From Phymatolithon calcareum (lineage: Eukaryota; Rhodophyta; Florideophyceae; Hapalidiales): 64,000 nucleotides of DNA. Made by a program: the position numbers and the translations under genes. Within the stretch, counting starts at the first letter, position 1. The number at the start of each line of letters is the position of its first letter. The stretch is from assembly GCA_977006965.1 (NCBI GenBank), contig OZ345378.1, positions 682,001 to 746,000 on the forward strand, read 5' to 3'. Below are positions 31,153 to 41,683 of this stretch, piece after piece. The notes beneath the pieces are model-generated. The model made no database searches and was not told the origin of the DNA. It saw only the letters and a list, made by a program, of their open reading frames with translations.

Positions 31153-33500
31153 AGTGAGATTGGCGCGGCTTTGTCTGCGGCATTTCGAGCAACATGGATT
31201 TCTCATGAATTTGAATAGCTGAAGAAGCTCTTTTCTCGTGCCCCACAATCTTCACGGGCTTCCTGTCGACAATGAACAATTTTCGTTAAGGGTAGTTGTA
31301 CCGCAACTCATTATTTGAAACCGAAGACGCGTCCAACTCTTGATCCATCGTCCGCCTGTTGCACTTATCGCTTCACGTCGCATTGCACCTGATCTCACAC
31401 CCTCAAGACCTAGGATCCGAAATATCAGCCGTGATATTCTGACCACAATGTCGTTCGCCAAAAACCTGAAACAATGGCTCGTACCCAGCGTCCAGAGAAC
31501 TTCTGACGGACGTGAAAAATGGCCATCCCGAACCGCGTTTATTCTCGCTTCCTGTGGAGGAGCTGTTGGTATCGCCAATCTTCTCCGTTTTCCATCTATT
31601 GCCTTCAAGCACAACGGCCTGCAATGGTTCATCCCTTACTTTGTGGCTCTCTTCCTCATCGGGATTCCCGTTCTCATCATGGAGGTTTCCTTTGGTCAGG
31701 CCCACCGTGGGGGAGCTGTTAAATCATACGGAAGAGTTTCGCCGCGACTTCGCGGTGTCGGACTCTCAACAGTCTTTATTGGATACACCGTTGCGACTTA
31801 CTACGTCACAATTATGAGTTGGGTTCTGACTTACTTCCGCAACAGCTTTATCTCACCGCTACCATGGGCAGCGAACAACAAGGAGTTTTTTAACAACGAC
31901 GTTGTCGGAAATCCCCCGCCGGACAAAAGTGGATACTTTTTCTCGTACTCCGCGCATGGAATTGTAGGGGAGACTCTCGGATGGACACTACTGTCGTGGC
32001 TACTAGCATATCTTTCCATCTTTAGGGGAGTCAGTGTAACCGGACGAGTCGTATATCTTACAATGCTGCTTCCTCTTTTCATGATTCTTGTCATTACCGT
32101 ACGAGCAGTGACCCTTGAAAATGCCCGGCGCGGAATCTTACTCTATGTGGGGTCATGGAGCTGGAGCAAGCTATTCAGTGGAAAGACGTGGATGGCTGCC
32201 GTCATCCAGGGATTCTTCGGTACCGCTGTGGGATTCGGGTTCTACACTGCATACTCTAGCCACAATTCACAATTCGCAAATGCCGTTCAGGACTCGTACA
32301 TCATTGCAGCTTCCAACTGCATTATCGAGATTGTGGCAGGTTTTGCTGCATTTGCTATCGTGGGACATCTTGATCAAGGCTCATCCGCGCCGGAAGTTTC
32401 CTCTTTTGACTTGGGCTTCCTCACTTACCCCGCTGCGATCGCTCGCCTTCCAGGTGGGAACGCCTGGGGTGTATTGTTTTTCCTCACTCTCTACCTGCTT
32501 GGACTCGATTCCCTCTTCGCAATGCTCGAGGGCATTGTCACTGCAGTATTGGACACTGGTTGGGGAAAGAAACTACCTCGAATGCTAAGTGTGGCACTTG
32601 TTACGCTAACCGTTGCCATTCCGAGTATCATGTATTCCACTCAATTTGGCAAACACCTGTTCACAGCCGTAGATAAATGGCTCACGGAAGTCACTTTGCT
32701 CTTTGCAATGTGGCTGCAGTGCTCGTTTGTGACCAGCATATATCGATACAAAGACGTTGTGTCGCAGACTGGACTGACGGCGTATGCTGTGTCGCAGTGC
32801 TCGTACTTCGTAAGCATGATACTGGGCGTCACCATTGGTCGAACTGTTGTTCCAGCAGCTGGTGGTGGGCTGTTTGCGGGAGTCCTCGTAATCGGGACAT
32901 TGATTGCAGTGGGTATTAGCAATGCACCAGAAATTTCCGGTCCCTGGGGAACAAACAGATATGTGAACTCGCTATGGTGGTTGACCTGCTACTCGGTATG
33001 TGAATGTGAATTATTTCCACACTTGTTTTTGAGACTGTTCAGCTAACTTGATGTATTTTCTCCATGACTTTTTGTTTGGCGATGCTCGAGCACAGGGACA
33101 TCAGCTGATGAAAGACCTTAACGCTGTTGTTGCAAGAGGAAATAATTGGAGAATTCCAGTACTCTGGGCTCCGCTTCTTCGCTGGTTCAGCGCTCCTTGT
33201 CTGATTATAGTTCTGTCGCTTGCTTATGAGAAAATTGGCTCCAGAATGAGGAATCCCATGGAAATATTTGGTTTTATCGTCGCGCATGTGGGCGTTGCCA
33301 TTGCAGCAATAGGCATCATTATCCCAACGAGCATGAATGTTTGGGTGGCTCCAGACGAAAGAAACGCTCATGCGAAGCAATATTTGGCGGAACCGGGCGA
33401 AACTGTTATGGCCCCGGACGGGATCGATTTTAATTTGACTGATGCAGAGGCCGGGGGGTCCGGAAGTGAATTTGAATGACGAGTGGAGACAAGCCTAATT
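31153..33500 (+). repeat. Inverted duplication, arm 2 (2348 bp)
   Basis: The reverse complement matches 18941-21314. It includes about 295 bp of upstream sequence, the whole gene with its intron, and about 20 bp after the stop. Confidence 0.93.
31448..33479 (+). CDS. SNF/SLC6-family sodium-coupled symporter, copy 2
   Basis: Paralogue of the gene at 18943-21019, 662 residues. Exon 1 is 31448-32999 and exon 2 is 33043-33479, around a 43-nt phase-1 intron (donor GTGAATG, acceptor TTCAG). The upstream frame stays open 36 codons here but not in copy 1, so MSFAKNLKQW is the start. About 22 residues differ from copy 1, mostly conservative and spread along the protein, which suggests both are or were under selection. 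One change is in the TM1 signature: GIGN becomes GIAN (residue 43). A 26-nt deletion after GGS shifts the frame and replaces the copy 1 tail with a shorter one ending SGSEFE. The predicted role is again sodium-driven solute uptake, substrate unknown. Confidence 0.93.
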
Positions 33501-34799
33501 TGTGATAGGCTAGGTGTAGTGATGACTGTCGCGCCCGCTGTTATGTCGCTGTCCCAAGGCGGTCACTTTTTCCTCTCGCGACTGTGCGCCGCACAACTTG
33601 GATCGCGATAGTCATGCTGCTCGTGGTAGGTGATCTGTTGGGCCATACTTGCACGTGTCTCTCGTGTGTCTGTGCGCTACATCGCTGTCTTTTGCGTAGG
33701 TTGTAGTATATAAGCTAGTTAGTTCCTTCCTCTGAGTAAAGGAAGGTGTTGAGTTCTTTGGATTTCGGCTCGAATGCTCGGCTCGTAGCACGCTCAACGT
33801 CGCCTGCACGGCTCTTCAACCACGCGGAGTCGGAGTTCTTCCCACCTTTGACCGCATCGGTTCACTCTGCAAGCCAGCATGGTGGTCTTCGTGCGCCCCT
33901 TTTTCCCTTTTTTTCGTGCGTCTGTACCAAGGTTGACGGCCAAGCCATGGTCGCCGCCTGAAGACGACGTCGTCCCGGCCCGTCTTTTCCTTCTTCCCTT
34001 CCTTTGTTCGTCTTGTCGTAAGAGGCGCAGTGTCGTCCGTTCGACTATCCTCATCTTGTTTGTTCGCCAGGTCGCAAGAGGCGCAGTGTCGTCCGTTCGG
34101 CTATCACCAAGCTCATCTTTCCCCATTCGCGAAGGCTCGCGCTCGTGTTCGTTCCGCTCGACCGCTGGAGTTCCCGCAAGACTACCGCGCTTATTCTCAA
34201 CACCTGGACGATTGTGTTGTGCTCGTTGAGCTTCCGAAGCCCAGTACGGCGTAGCCTCGCGCCCGTGTCTGATCGCCACGCCCGCTTGTATTCCCGCCAA
34301 GCCCATGGAGTGCTCCGATGCAGATCTACACGCTTACACTGTCTGTTTGTTCTGGGGGTTTTGGTTGCTTGTCTTTCTTTCCTCCTCTTTCTGTCTAGTC
34401 TCTCCCGCTCTTTTCTTCTCTCTCCTCTCTTGGGCTTTTCTCTCCCATGTGGCGTCGGGTTCTGTTGGAGCCTGGCGCTACAATGACACGTAGCGCAGTG
34501 TAGGGAAGTACACGTGCACACGCACGCGGCAAAGAGAACGGGCAACTGCACTGAACCGTCTTCGCAAATTTTAAACCTCCCATAGAAACGTAAAGGATTT
34601 AATCCCAATGCCCAACAAATTCCCCACTCCGGAGTCACTCTGCAGCGACGTGCTCCCACCGAAACGTACAAATAGCTCTTAATATTGCACTGGATAGAAC
34701 AGAATGGAGAAAATTTAGGCCCTCGAAGCGCTGCTAACCTCACTCGGGGGTAATGCAGAATACAATTCAGTACAATACAAACAAATTCCTCCGTAGATT
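33501..34799. other. No gene; TATA-containing, pyrimidine-rich region with a short tandem repeat
   Basis: Contains AGTATATAAGCTAG at 33707-33720. A repeated block of about 30 bp (AAGAGGCGCAGTGTCGTCCGTTCG) occurs twice near 34020 and 34076, and a pyrimidine-rich run follows at about 34370-34445. Long frames on both strands reflect GC content. It could be a decayed retroelement leader or the promoter area of an untranslated transcript. Confidence 0.35.
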
Positions 34800-36090
34800 C
34801 TAATTCCGAATACAATCCTCGTCACATTTTGGCGCACACTCTATTCGCACCAATCTCCGTTTTAGTACCTGCTCAACATCCTTCGAAGGAGGCTTGGACT
34901 CTTCTATTTGCCGCTTAAAAATTTCCATCAGCCTGCCCAATCCATAAACCAAACTGCCTGCAAGTGCAATCAGCGCCTCGTGCAGCATTCCGCGGGACCT
35001 GTGCAAGGGATTATCCACCAAGAAAATACTCACACCGAGCAGCATAGCATGCTTCACTTGTGCGGAAATGGTGTGTGCAACAGCGCCATTGACTGTAGTA
35101 TTTACGAAAACAGCATGATATAGGACCAGCGCCATTGAGGCTGAACACACAAACAGAACCAAAAACTGAGCGATGGGAACAATTCCCACACGCCTCGATC
35201 CGGCGGGAGGAAAACCAACAATCCAAGAAGTATAGGGAAAGCGCACAGATTTTTTAGATACAGCAACTGCAAGTTAGACAACTCGAGCGTGTCGCGCATG
35301 TCCTTCAGTCGGACGAGGTAGTAGGCATTTGCCAAGTTCGCGCACGTTGCGAGTGGGTACGTAGGAACCTCTAAACGGAGGTTTGTTGTAATGGCACCGA
35401 GCGCACCGGACACGATGAGTACGGCGGCCACTAACGTTGTTCGCGTTGGGACTTTGCCAAGCAAGACTGCTTGGAGAATCAGGACGGCAACAATACTCGT
35501 GCGCCGCAAGGTGTGATACATGAGGAGGGAAGTTTGGTGTAATGCAGACAGACTGAAGACGAGCATGCCAATGTACGACAGGAAGTGTGGGGCGTGCACG
35601 GAGTGCTGAATGAAAGTGAGTAATGAAGGTTGAACGCGGCCTGTATGTTGAGAAATGAGAGAATGGACAGGATGAAGAGCGTGATGATTGTCTGTGAGAA
35701 GAGCACAAGTACCGGAGAGGTGACCGGATATCTCTGAAAAAGAATCTTATTGAACAGGGTCAATGAAACGGAGACGGTGATATAGTACGGCACCGCCAGC
35801 ACACCGCGCCGGAAGGAGGCCCATGCAGACGTAGGGACTGGGTCCATGTCGATAACTGCTGGAGAGGGTAGGCACCTTGACAGAAAGGGTCGTTGCGGAA
35901 GCGCACAATTGTCGGGCATTTTTCTAAGGAGTTCTTGTTCATATCGGGGATGAGAAGCACCAGAAGGCTGAACGGCTAAGAGCTGTTTCCTGTCAGCTCG
36001 AGATCGAAGGAAGGCATCATCATTCTCGTTACTGACAATGCCTTGAAAATTATCGGCGATGCTCATGGTCCTCGACAAGGCTACGAGCAT
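34800..36090 (-). pseudogene. SLC35/TPT-family nucleotide-sugar transporter-like gene with two frameshifts
   Basis: The three minus-strand frames join into a ten-helix drug/metabolite-type transporter resembling SLC35D Golgi nucleotide-sugar carriers. After a 100-residue hydrophilic N-terminus come YYITVSVSLTLFNKILFQRYPVTSP, MYHTLRRTSIVAVLILQAVLL, GALGAITTNLRLEVPTYPLA and LSNLQLLYLKNLCAFPILL. The final frame gives FLVLFVCSASMALVLYHAVFVNTTVN and a tail ending CDEDCIRN. Frame changes fall near 35637 and near 35185. At neither point does a GT-AG intron preserve the family length; a 50-nt option at the second would delete about 17 conserved-length residues. The breaks are therefore single-base indels: real decay or sequencing error. 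Nearby genes are intact. Confidence 0.75.
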
Positions 36091-37276
36091 ATGATGGCTC
36101 AGTTGCCGGCGTCACGAAACCCCGAGAGACAACAATTCCGGAAAAAATGATATCATCTTCTTCGGCTTTCATTACTAGTTGCATCGTTGAAGGCCTGCAG
36201 CGCCTTCGATTCTCTTGTAGAAAGATACCCCTTGTAGATGATCTTTGAGCTTAACGACATGTCGAAGGACACGTGACAACGACGACTGATCGAGCATTGA
36301 CACCTGCAGACGGAAACAGAAGCCTGCCCCTGCCCTTTGGCAAGTTCCCCGTTCCAGGCCTCCTGTGTGCAGCACGCGACGGAGATTAGGAGCTGGCCCT
36401 TCGTCATTCACATTTATTCGTACCCTACCAGTTGTGATGGCTGTTCTCAGTTTTGGCATTCTTCTCCTGCTATCGGTGACATGTAGTTACACCCTAGTTG
36501 TTGAGAGAAAAAGAAGAACGTAGATTTTTATTTAAAAGTTAACAACGCGTCTTCTGACGCTTCGGGCAACTTTTCAAATGCCAGAATTTGGCTAATTCCG
36601 TCTAGGTAAGAGTTTCTTAATGTGGGTGCGACACGATTCAGTGGTGTATAAAACCTACCTCTGGTCCTCTGAGGTACCTCGAGGGGGAAAAAGCCCCACC
36701 TTCCTGTGTTGCGCTAGTTGTTGAAAGAGGTTGCTGTCCACTCATATCGAAATGTAACCCAAAGCTTGAACTTTTGAATGGCATTCAAAGAAATGGTACT
36801 GCTTTTCGGCTTTGAACTTCGGGGGTACTCTTATTCAATGCGCCATTAAACTCGAGGCCACAGAAGGTTATTTCGGCTTATCTATTTTGATGGATGTGGC
36901 ACATAGCTTCTATCAACAAGGGTGAAGGCAAGTAATGCATAACTTCATTGCACATTTCAATTCACACAAGCTCATTTGGGCCCTCAGAATCGAAGGCAAA
37001 CAACAGTAGCACCTTCTTTCGTCCGCCTTTACCGTAATTGTACTAGATGCCAACAATCTCTTGTTAGCTCTGCCGGATTACAGTTGTTGATGGCATCGCC
37101 AAATTTTCGTGTAGAGCACGAGCACTGAAACACTCCGGAGCACTTTTCAAGTCCTTCCTCACGCATCTTAAGGTGTGCTTTTCACCCTTCCAGGGCTGCT
37201 TTGAAGCGCTTCTGCGCCGAGGAACTCATTCACTTTCGCCATACAGCGGTTCAAAGAGTCACTCAAATACGTTTTC
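36091..37276. other. Intergenic region, no gene recognised
   Basis: Nothing supported. Confidence 0.45.
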
Positions 37277-38077
37277 AAGGACGATTTGGGAGAAGGGTTT
37301 GACCGGACCGAACGGACCACAAACGAAAAAAGACAAGTTTCCGGCGCGGGCGCGGGCGCCCGCGCCGGCGCAAGTGGCCGCAGCGATAAAGCTGCACAAA
37401 GCGCTCCTTCCGACGGTAATCCCGCCGGAAATGGCGAACGCGATCGTGAACGCGCACTCCAGGGACTTGGCGAATCGAGAACTTGCCACACTTGAAATGC
37501 CAGACCCAAGCCCGCCGTTGCAAGATTTCGAGAAAATCTTGCGAATTTAAGCGGATTTGATACAGGCCGGCTATCATACCGGTCCGGCCCGTTCACCTGT
37601 GCGTCACAGATAGGAACCAAGAGCTCAGTCAGGAATTTTTCCCCGCTACAGTGCAGGGTTTTTTTGAACTTGCAAGAGCTGTGATCCGGCCTCCCCATGG
37701 GAGAAGACTATCACCTTCTGGTAGTATGGTAGTACATGGATTCCGCCCTGAGTGGTGTGCCGCAACGCTCAAGGAAGCTGGGAGAGAAGACAGAAGAAGA
37801 TGAAAGAAGGCAGCGAGATGACTAGCTACCGTGAGCGTCCTAAATGGTTTCCAACCCGGGGCATCCCTTTGAAGGACGGTGACTGAAGATTGGCTATGTA
37901 GCGATATAGATGTTAAGCTTCCCCAAGGTCTGCACATTGTGCAGCTTGGGCAGCTGTTGTGACATCAAGTACCACTCGTATCTGTTAAGTCTACTGGAGC
38001 CGTAAGGATGTGGAGTTGTTTACCAGCTCTGATAAATCCCGCAATAAAAGAAAGAAAGAAAGAAAGGACGATTTGGG
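37277..38077 (+). mobile_element. Retrotransposed element (SINE or truncated LINE), 773 bp, 14-bp TSD
   Basis: AAGGACGATTTGGG is duplicated at 37277-37290 and 38064-38077. The insert ends in CCCGCAATAAAAG plus an AAAG run, a 3' tail like that of the 13.3-kb insertion. Its first part is GC-rich, including a GGCGCGGGCGCGGG run near 37340. It has a plus frame encoding an Ala/Pro-rich stretch (ARARAPAPAQVAAAIKLHKALLP) that stops at 37550. No polymerase motif is seen. Confidence 0.85.
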
Positions 38078-38211
38078 CACTGCTAAAATAGTACAACAGA
38101 ATAAGTACTCGTTAGCACTCCGAGGTCTTCGCGATCAGAAATCTACATTTCTTTACAAGAACATGTATGTCCAAAATCTGCCAAATTTCGCTTTGCATGG
38201 CTGCGAGACCT
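38078..38211. other. Short intergenic spacer
   Basis: 134 bases between the retroelement and the glycosyltransferase stop codon; nothing notable. Confidence 0.5.
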
Positions 38212-39459
38212 TTAATCATCGCTACCAATACCGACAGTTTTTGCCCATTTCATAAGCGTAGCTGTGTGAAAATAGCCTTGTGGAGCACGAAGCATACTCC
38301 AGTAGCTATCCGCAGTGAACGATAGAACAGCAACAGGAATGTACTCGATAATGCCACTGCTATTGACTCCACAGTGAAGCCTGTTGTCGATAATTTGTAA
38401 GTTAGTGTTATTAGGTTTCGGGTGCTGCCCTCCCGAAAAATCGAAAGCAAAACACATTCCCCCGCCTTGAGCAAATCCGTCTTCTCTGATCAGAGCACGC
38501 AAGTCGATGACACTTCCATCACAACGGTTGAGCATAAATGAGAAGTAGTCCTGAAGATCGTACCGTGGTGGTGGCATGCCACTGGCTTCCAAATCGCGGA
38601 CTTTTTCTGTGAGCGCTTTGTCGAGCATGAACAGATCGCCGAATACAGATCTATTAGGATGAATCAGGACTTCTTTTCGTCCTGGACCAAGCAGTCTTCT
38701 TCCAATTCTGTGTCTGCTCACTACGAAATTGGGCACACGTGCGTAAGCGCACGATAGATCGGCAACGATGATGGTATCCAAATCAATCCAGATGGCCTTC
38801 CTCGAATGCTGTTTCTCGTAGCGTTCCAAGAGATCGAGTTTTCTTCTGCTAAGTTCGAACCACTTATTTACTGACGAATAGGCATTCTTGGGGAGATTCG
38901 TGGGATACTTTTGAACAGTGACATTGTCTCCGCCTGCTTTTTCTAGTGATTTCCATGCCTTTGAGCCCTTCGGTGCATTTGTGTACACATGCAGTGTGAA
39001 GCACGTTTGGCTAGCGCGAACAGCTGCAGTCATGACGTGAAGACCTTGAGGGAGCCTCTCGTCCGACCCCCAGCGTTCCGAGGCGACAGCACACGTGATA
39101 AAATGTACGCAATTGGCACAAGAAGAATTTAGGTCAACAATTTCAGGAGAAAAGCAGTTATCAGCTTCCTGCCGTCGGAGCTGTTGTAAAGGCAGATTTG
39201 GACGTATTCCGGGATTTGATTGATTAGACGAAAGGACGCGTTGCCCAGCTTGCGGGCGTCCGATCTGTTGCAAAGACGCAGTTGGACGTGCACTCAATGT
39301 TGACTGATTCGCCAAATGGACGTATCCTCCGGCTTTCGGTCGGCGTCTCTCTTGCAAGGGGACTTTCTGGGTTGGAAATCGAAAATATAGGAGCGCAAGG
39401 AGCAGAGACACAGTAGTGAAGATGAGCACGAGAGTCGTGGGAAGCTTTCGGGGCCCCAT
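38212..39459 (-). CDS. Type II membrane protein, putative DxD glycosyltransferase
   Basis: A 415-residue protein with the layout of a Golgi glycosyltransferase. It has a short basic N-terminus (MGPRKLP) and a single signal-anchor helix (about 6-27, TTLVLIFTTVSLLLALLYF). A stem of about 80 residues contains imperfect repeats (NQS...RP...LQQ...R), then a luminal domain with Cys and possible N-glycosylation sites. The nucleotide-sugar/metal motif is IWIDLDTIIV near residue 223. C-terminal blocks are LQDYFSFMLNRCDGSVIDLRALI and GGGMCFAFDF. The start is the first ATG in frame; the frame opens ten codons earlier at a GTG. I cannot place it in a numbered GT family. Specificity is unknown. Intact, with no introns. 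Confidence 0.75.
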   Translation of the reverse strand: MGPRKLPTTLVLIFTTVSLLLALLYFRFPTQKVPLQERRRPKAGGYVHLANQSTLSARPTASLQQIGRPQAGQRVLSSNQSNPGIRPNLPLQQLRRQEADNCFSPEIVDLNSSCANCVHFITCAVASERWGSDERLPQGLHVMTAAVRASQTCFTLHVYTNAPKGSKAWKSLEKAGGDNVTVQKYPTNLPKNAYSSVNKWFELSRRKLDLLERYEKQHSRKAIWIDLDTIIVADLSCAYARVPNFVVSRHRIGRRLLGPGRKEVLIHPNRSVFGDLFMLDKALTEKVRDLEASGMPPPRYDLQDYFSFMLNRCDGSVIDLRALIREDGFAQGGGMCFAFDFSGGQHPKPNNTNLQIIDNRLHCGVNSSGIIEYIPVAVLSFTADSYWSMLRAPQGYFHTATLMKWAKTVGIGSDD

Positions 39460-40534
39460 GGGTAAAGGGTTTACAGGAAGCGAGAGCACTAAACTGAAAA
39501 GCGGGCTCGTTTTTGTAGCATCTGACTTAATCTTCTGTCCGAATCTCTTGGATATTGGATTTATGCGACCAACAAAAATTTTGGGATGTGCGCTTCACCT
39601 TAAGATGTGGATGTTCAAGACTGTTATAGAATTCGCGCAAAAGCGCCGTTGCGCAGCCGATACAACTATTCCTAATCTCGAAAATTCGGCGTTTTGAAAT
39701 TACTGTCTAGAAATGGAGGCCCAAGAAGAGTGCAACAACTTTCGAGCGTCAACCCATTCGACGGTCGTACACTGTAAGTCACAAGCTGGGGGTCTAACGG
39801 GAACACGTATACGTCAGTGTTTGTCATGATGAACCATGGATGGTAAATAATCGTGTGGATAGTGCAAGGTGAGCGTAGTTGTGGGCGACGGGGGTAAGGA
39901 CTGAATGCTGTCAATCGTTAGGTGTCATCTCAATTCACCATCGAACAGTCGATTGCGGGAAAGGCTTGCCGCCGGGCGGCCGTTTGTACGATTCCCGTGA
40001 GGAGAAAGCTTTCGTGAATTTTATTCGTTCCTTCCTGTACCAATCTCTTGGCAGTCCATGCGTCATATCCTCGAGAAGGATGAGAGTATTTCTGGTGGGG
40101 TGCAGTAGTCGACATACGACTTCTCCGCTACAAAACCCGAAAGATAGTGCTCTCTACCTCCCAAGTTCTGTCGCTTACGATACGGCTTACGTTCTTTCCT
40201 GCAGTTGAAAAGGGACTAGTGATACAATGGGCGCATCGCATTGAAGTCAACATAAAATGTTGACCGTTAGCACGAACCGGAACTCAAAACATGGACTGAG
40301 ACGCAAGCCTCCCAACGCAGAGCACCGTCGTTATCCCCCAGTGATAAATAGACTTAAATCAATGCCGCTGATAGCCTGCGAGATCGCACATGGTTTCTTC
40401 TCCACAATTGACAAGAACATCTGAAAAATCGAAGATTAATGCGAATAGACAAGTAAACTTCACTCGCAAACGGGCATGCCCGAATCCACAAAGAACTCAA
40501 AAGGCAGCCCAAGTCTAGCGTGAAACAAGCTATG
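39460..40534. other. Intergenic region, no gene recognised
   Basis: About 1.1 kb between two minus-strand genes; frames on the plus strand lack protein character. Confidence 0.45.
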
Positions 40535-41683
40535 CTATCGGAGACTAACTCCTGCCTTTTCCAATCCATCAAGGGACCATTGCAGATACTCGCGGTTCGG
40601 ATACAAGTCGAGCATAATCTTTTGAACAAACTCCTCAAAAACTCCATCCATAATGCTTTCTCTCACTCGGAGCATCAATTGCGTCAAATACGACATGTTA
40701 TGGAGCGTTTTCAACTGCGATGCAACGGACGTTTCGTTCGGCGACAAGACGTGCAAATACGCTCTAGTATAATTCGCACAACAAAAGCACTTGCACCCAA
40801 CTTGAATTGGTCTGAAATCTTGCGCCATTGACCCATGTCGAATTTTCAACAACCCTTCAGGTACCAACGCCGTTCCAAATCTAGCCGTACGGGCTGGATA
40901 CACGCAATCAAACATATCTGCGCCCAACGCGACACACACAACGAGGTCTTCCGGATATCCAACGCCCATGCAATACCTGGGCTTATCTGCCGGAAATTCG
41001 TTGGTGCAAAGTTCCACGATCCGCCAAAAAGAGCCCTTCGCTTCGCCGCGAGAAAGTCCACAGATCGCATATCCGGGGAGATTCCGTTCAACAAGCCCCT
41101 CGCAGCAAATTCTTCGCAACCGCGTGTCGAGTCCATCCTGCACGATGCCGAAGAGATTCTGCGACTTTTTCTTCGCATGAGCCTTCACGCAGCGGTCAAT
41201 CCAGCGCAGCATACGGTGACATGTCTGCTCCACTCGTGGTCCCGTGAGGGTGCCTGGGACAACATCGTCGAGAGACATGATAATGTCTGCACCGATATCG
41301 CTCTGAATTCCAATGTTCTTCTCAGGGGTGAGAAGCATTTCCGTTCCGTCAACTGGACTTTGAAACAGGACGCCTTCTTCAGTGACTCGCGAAAAGCGCG
41401 ACAGCGATACCATCTGAAACCCACCAGAATCTGTAAAAATTCCGCGCGGCCAGTTCATGAATTTGTGAAGACCCCCAAGCAAATCAATAAGTTCGCCGCC
41501 TGGCCGGAGTGCAAGTGCAAGGTGATAGGTATTCCCGAGCACAACTTGCGCGTTCACAGTCGGATTCAGAAGCTGGGATGGATCCAGCCCTTTTATCGTC
41601 GCCTGAGTGCCGACTGGAATGAACATCGGCGTCATTGCCGAATGGTGTGGCAGATGAAGGGTTGACGCGCGTGCCTTTTCCAT
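40535..41683 (-). CDS. QTRT1: Queuine tRNA-ribosyltransferase catalytic subunit
   Basis: A 382-residue TIM-barrel tRNA-guanine transglycosylase of the eukaryotic type. It exchanges guanine-34 for queuine in GUN-anticodon tRNAs, working with QTRT2. Visible motifs are MFIPVGTQATIKG, LGNTYHLAL, the catalytic FTDSGGFQMVSL and IMSLDDVV. GADMFDCVYPARTARFG carries the nucleophile Asp at residue 259, and the zinc site is CKCFCC...H. The length is close to human QTRT1 (403), with the N-terminus about 20 residues shorter; an in-frame stop lies just upstream of this ATG. Two usually glycine-rich substrate-pocket motifs are altered: IVQDG (usually IQGG) and CGLSRGE (usually GGLSGGE). The rest is strongly conserved. 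No introns. Confidence 0.97.
   Translation of the reverse strand: MEKARASTLHLPHHSAMTPMFIPVGTQATIKGLDPSQLLNPTVNAQVVLGNTYHLALALRPGGELIDLLGGLHKFMNWPRGIFTDSGGFQMVSLSRFSRVTEEGVLFQSPVDGTEMLLTPEKNIGIQSDIGADIIMSLDDVVPGTLTGPRVEQTCHRMLRWIDRCVKAHAKKKSQNLFGIVQDGLDTRLRRICCEGLVERNLPGYAICGLSRGEAKGSFWRIVELCTNEFPADKPRYCMGVGYPEDLVVCVALGADMFDCVYPARTARFGTALVPEGLLKIRHGSMAQDFRPIQVGCKCFCCANYTRAYLHVLSPNETSVASQLKTLHNMSYLTQLMLRVRESIMDGVFEEFVQKIMLDLYPNREYLQWSLDGLEKAGVSLR

Noticed and set aside
33794-34815. Overlapping long frames on both strands (170 and 254 residues)
   Set aside because: GC-rich, Arg/Ser-rich composition typical of chance frames; no domains.
35164-35213. 50-nt intron to explain the second SLC35 frame change
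   Set aside because: A GT-AG pair exists and restores frame, but it would remove residues that family members have, and the donor is poor.
40835-41665. 276-residue plus-strand open frame
   Set aside because: It is exactly antisense to QTRT1, whose protein is strongly conserved. The plus frame has no recognisable domain.
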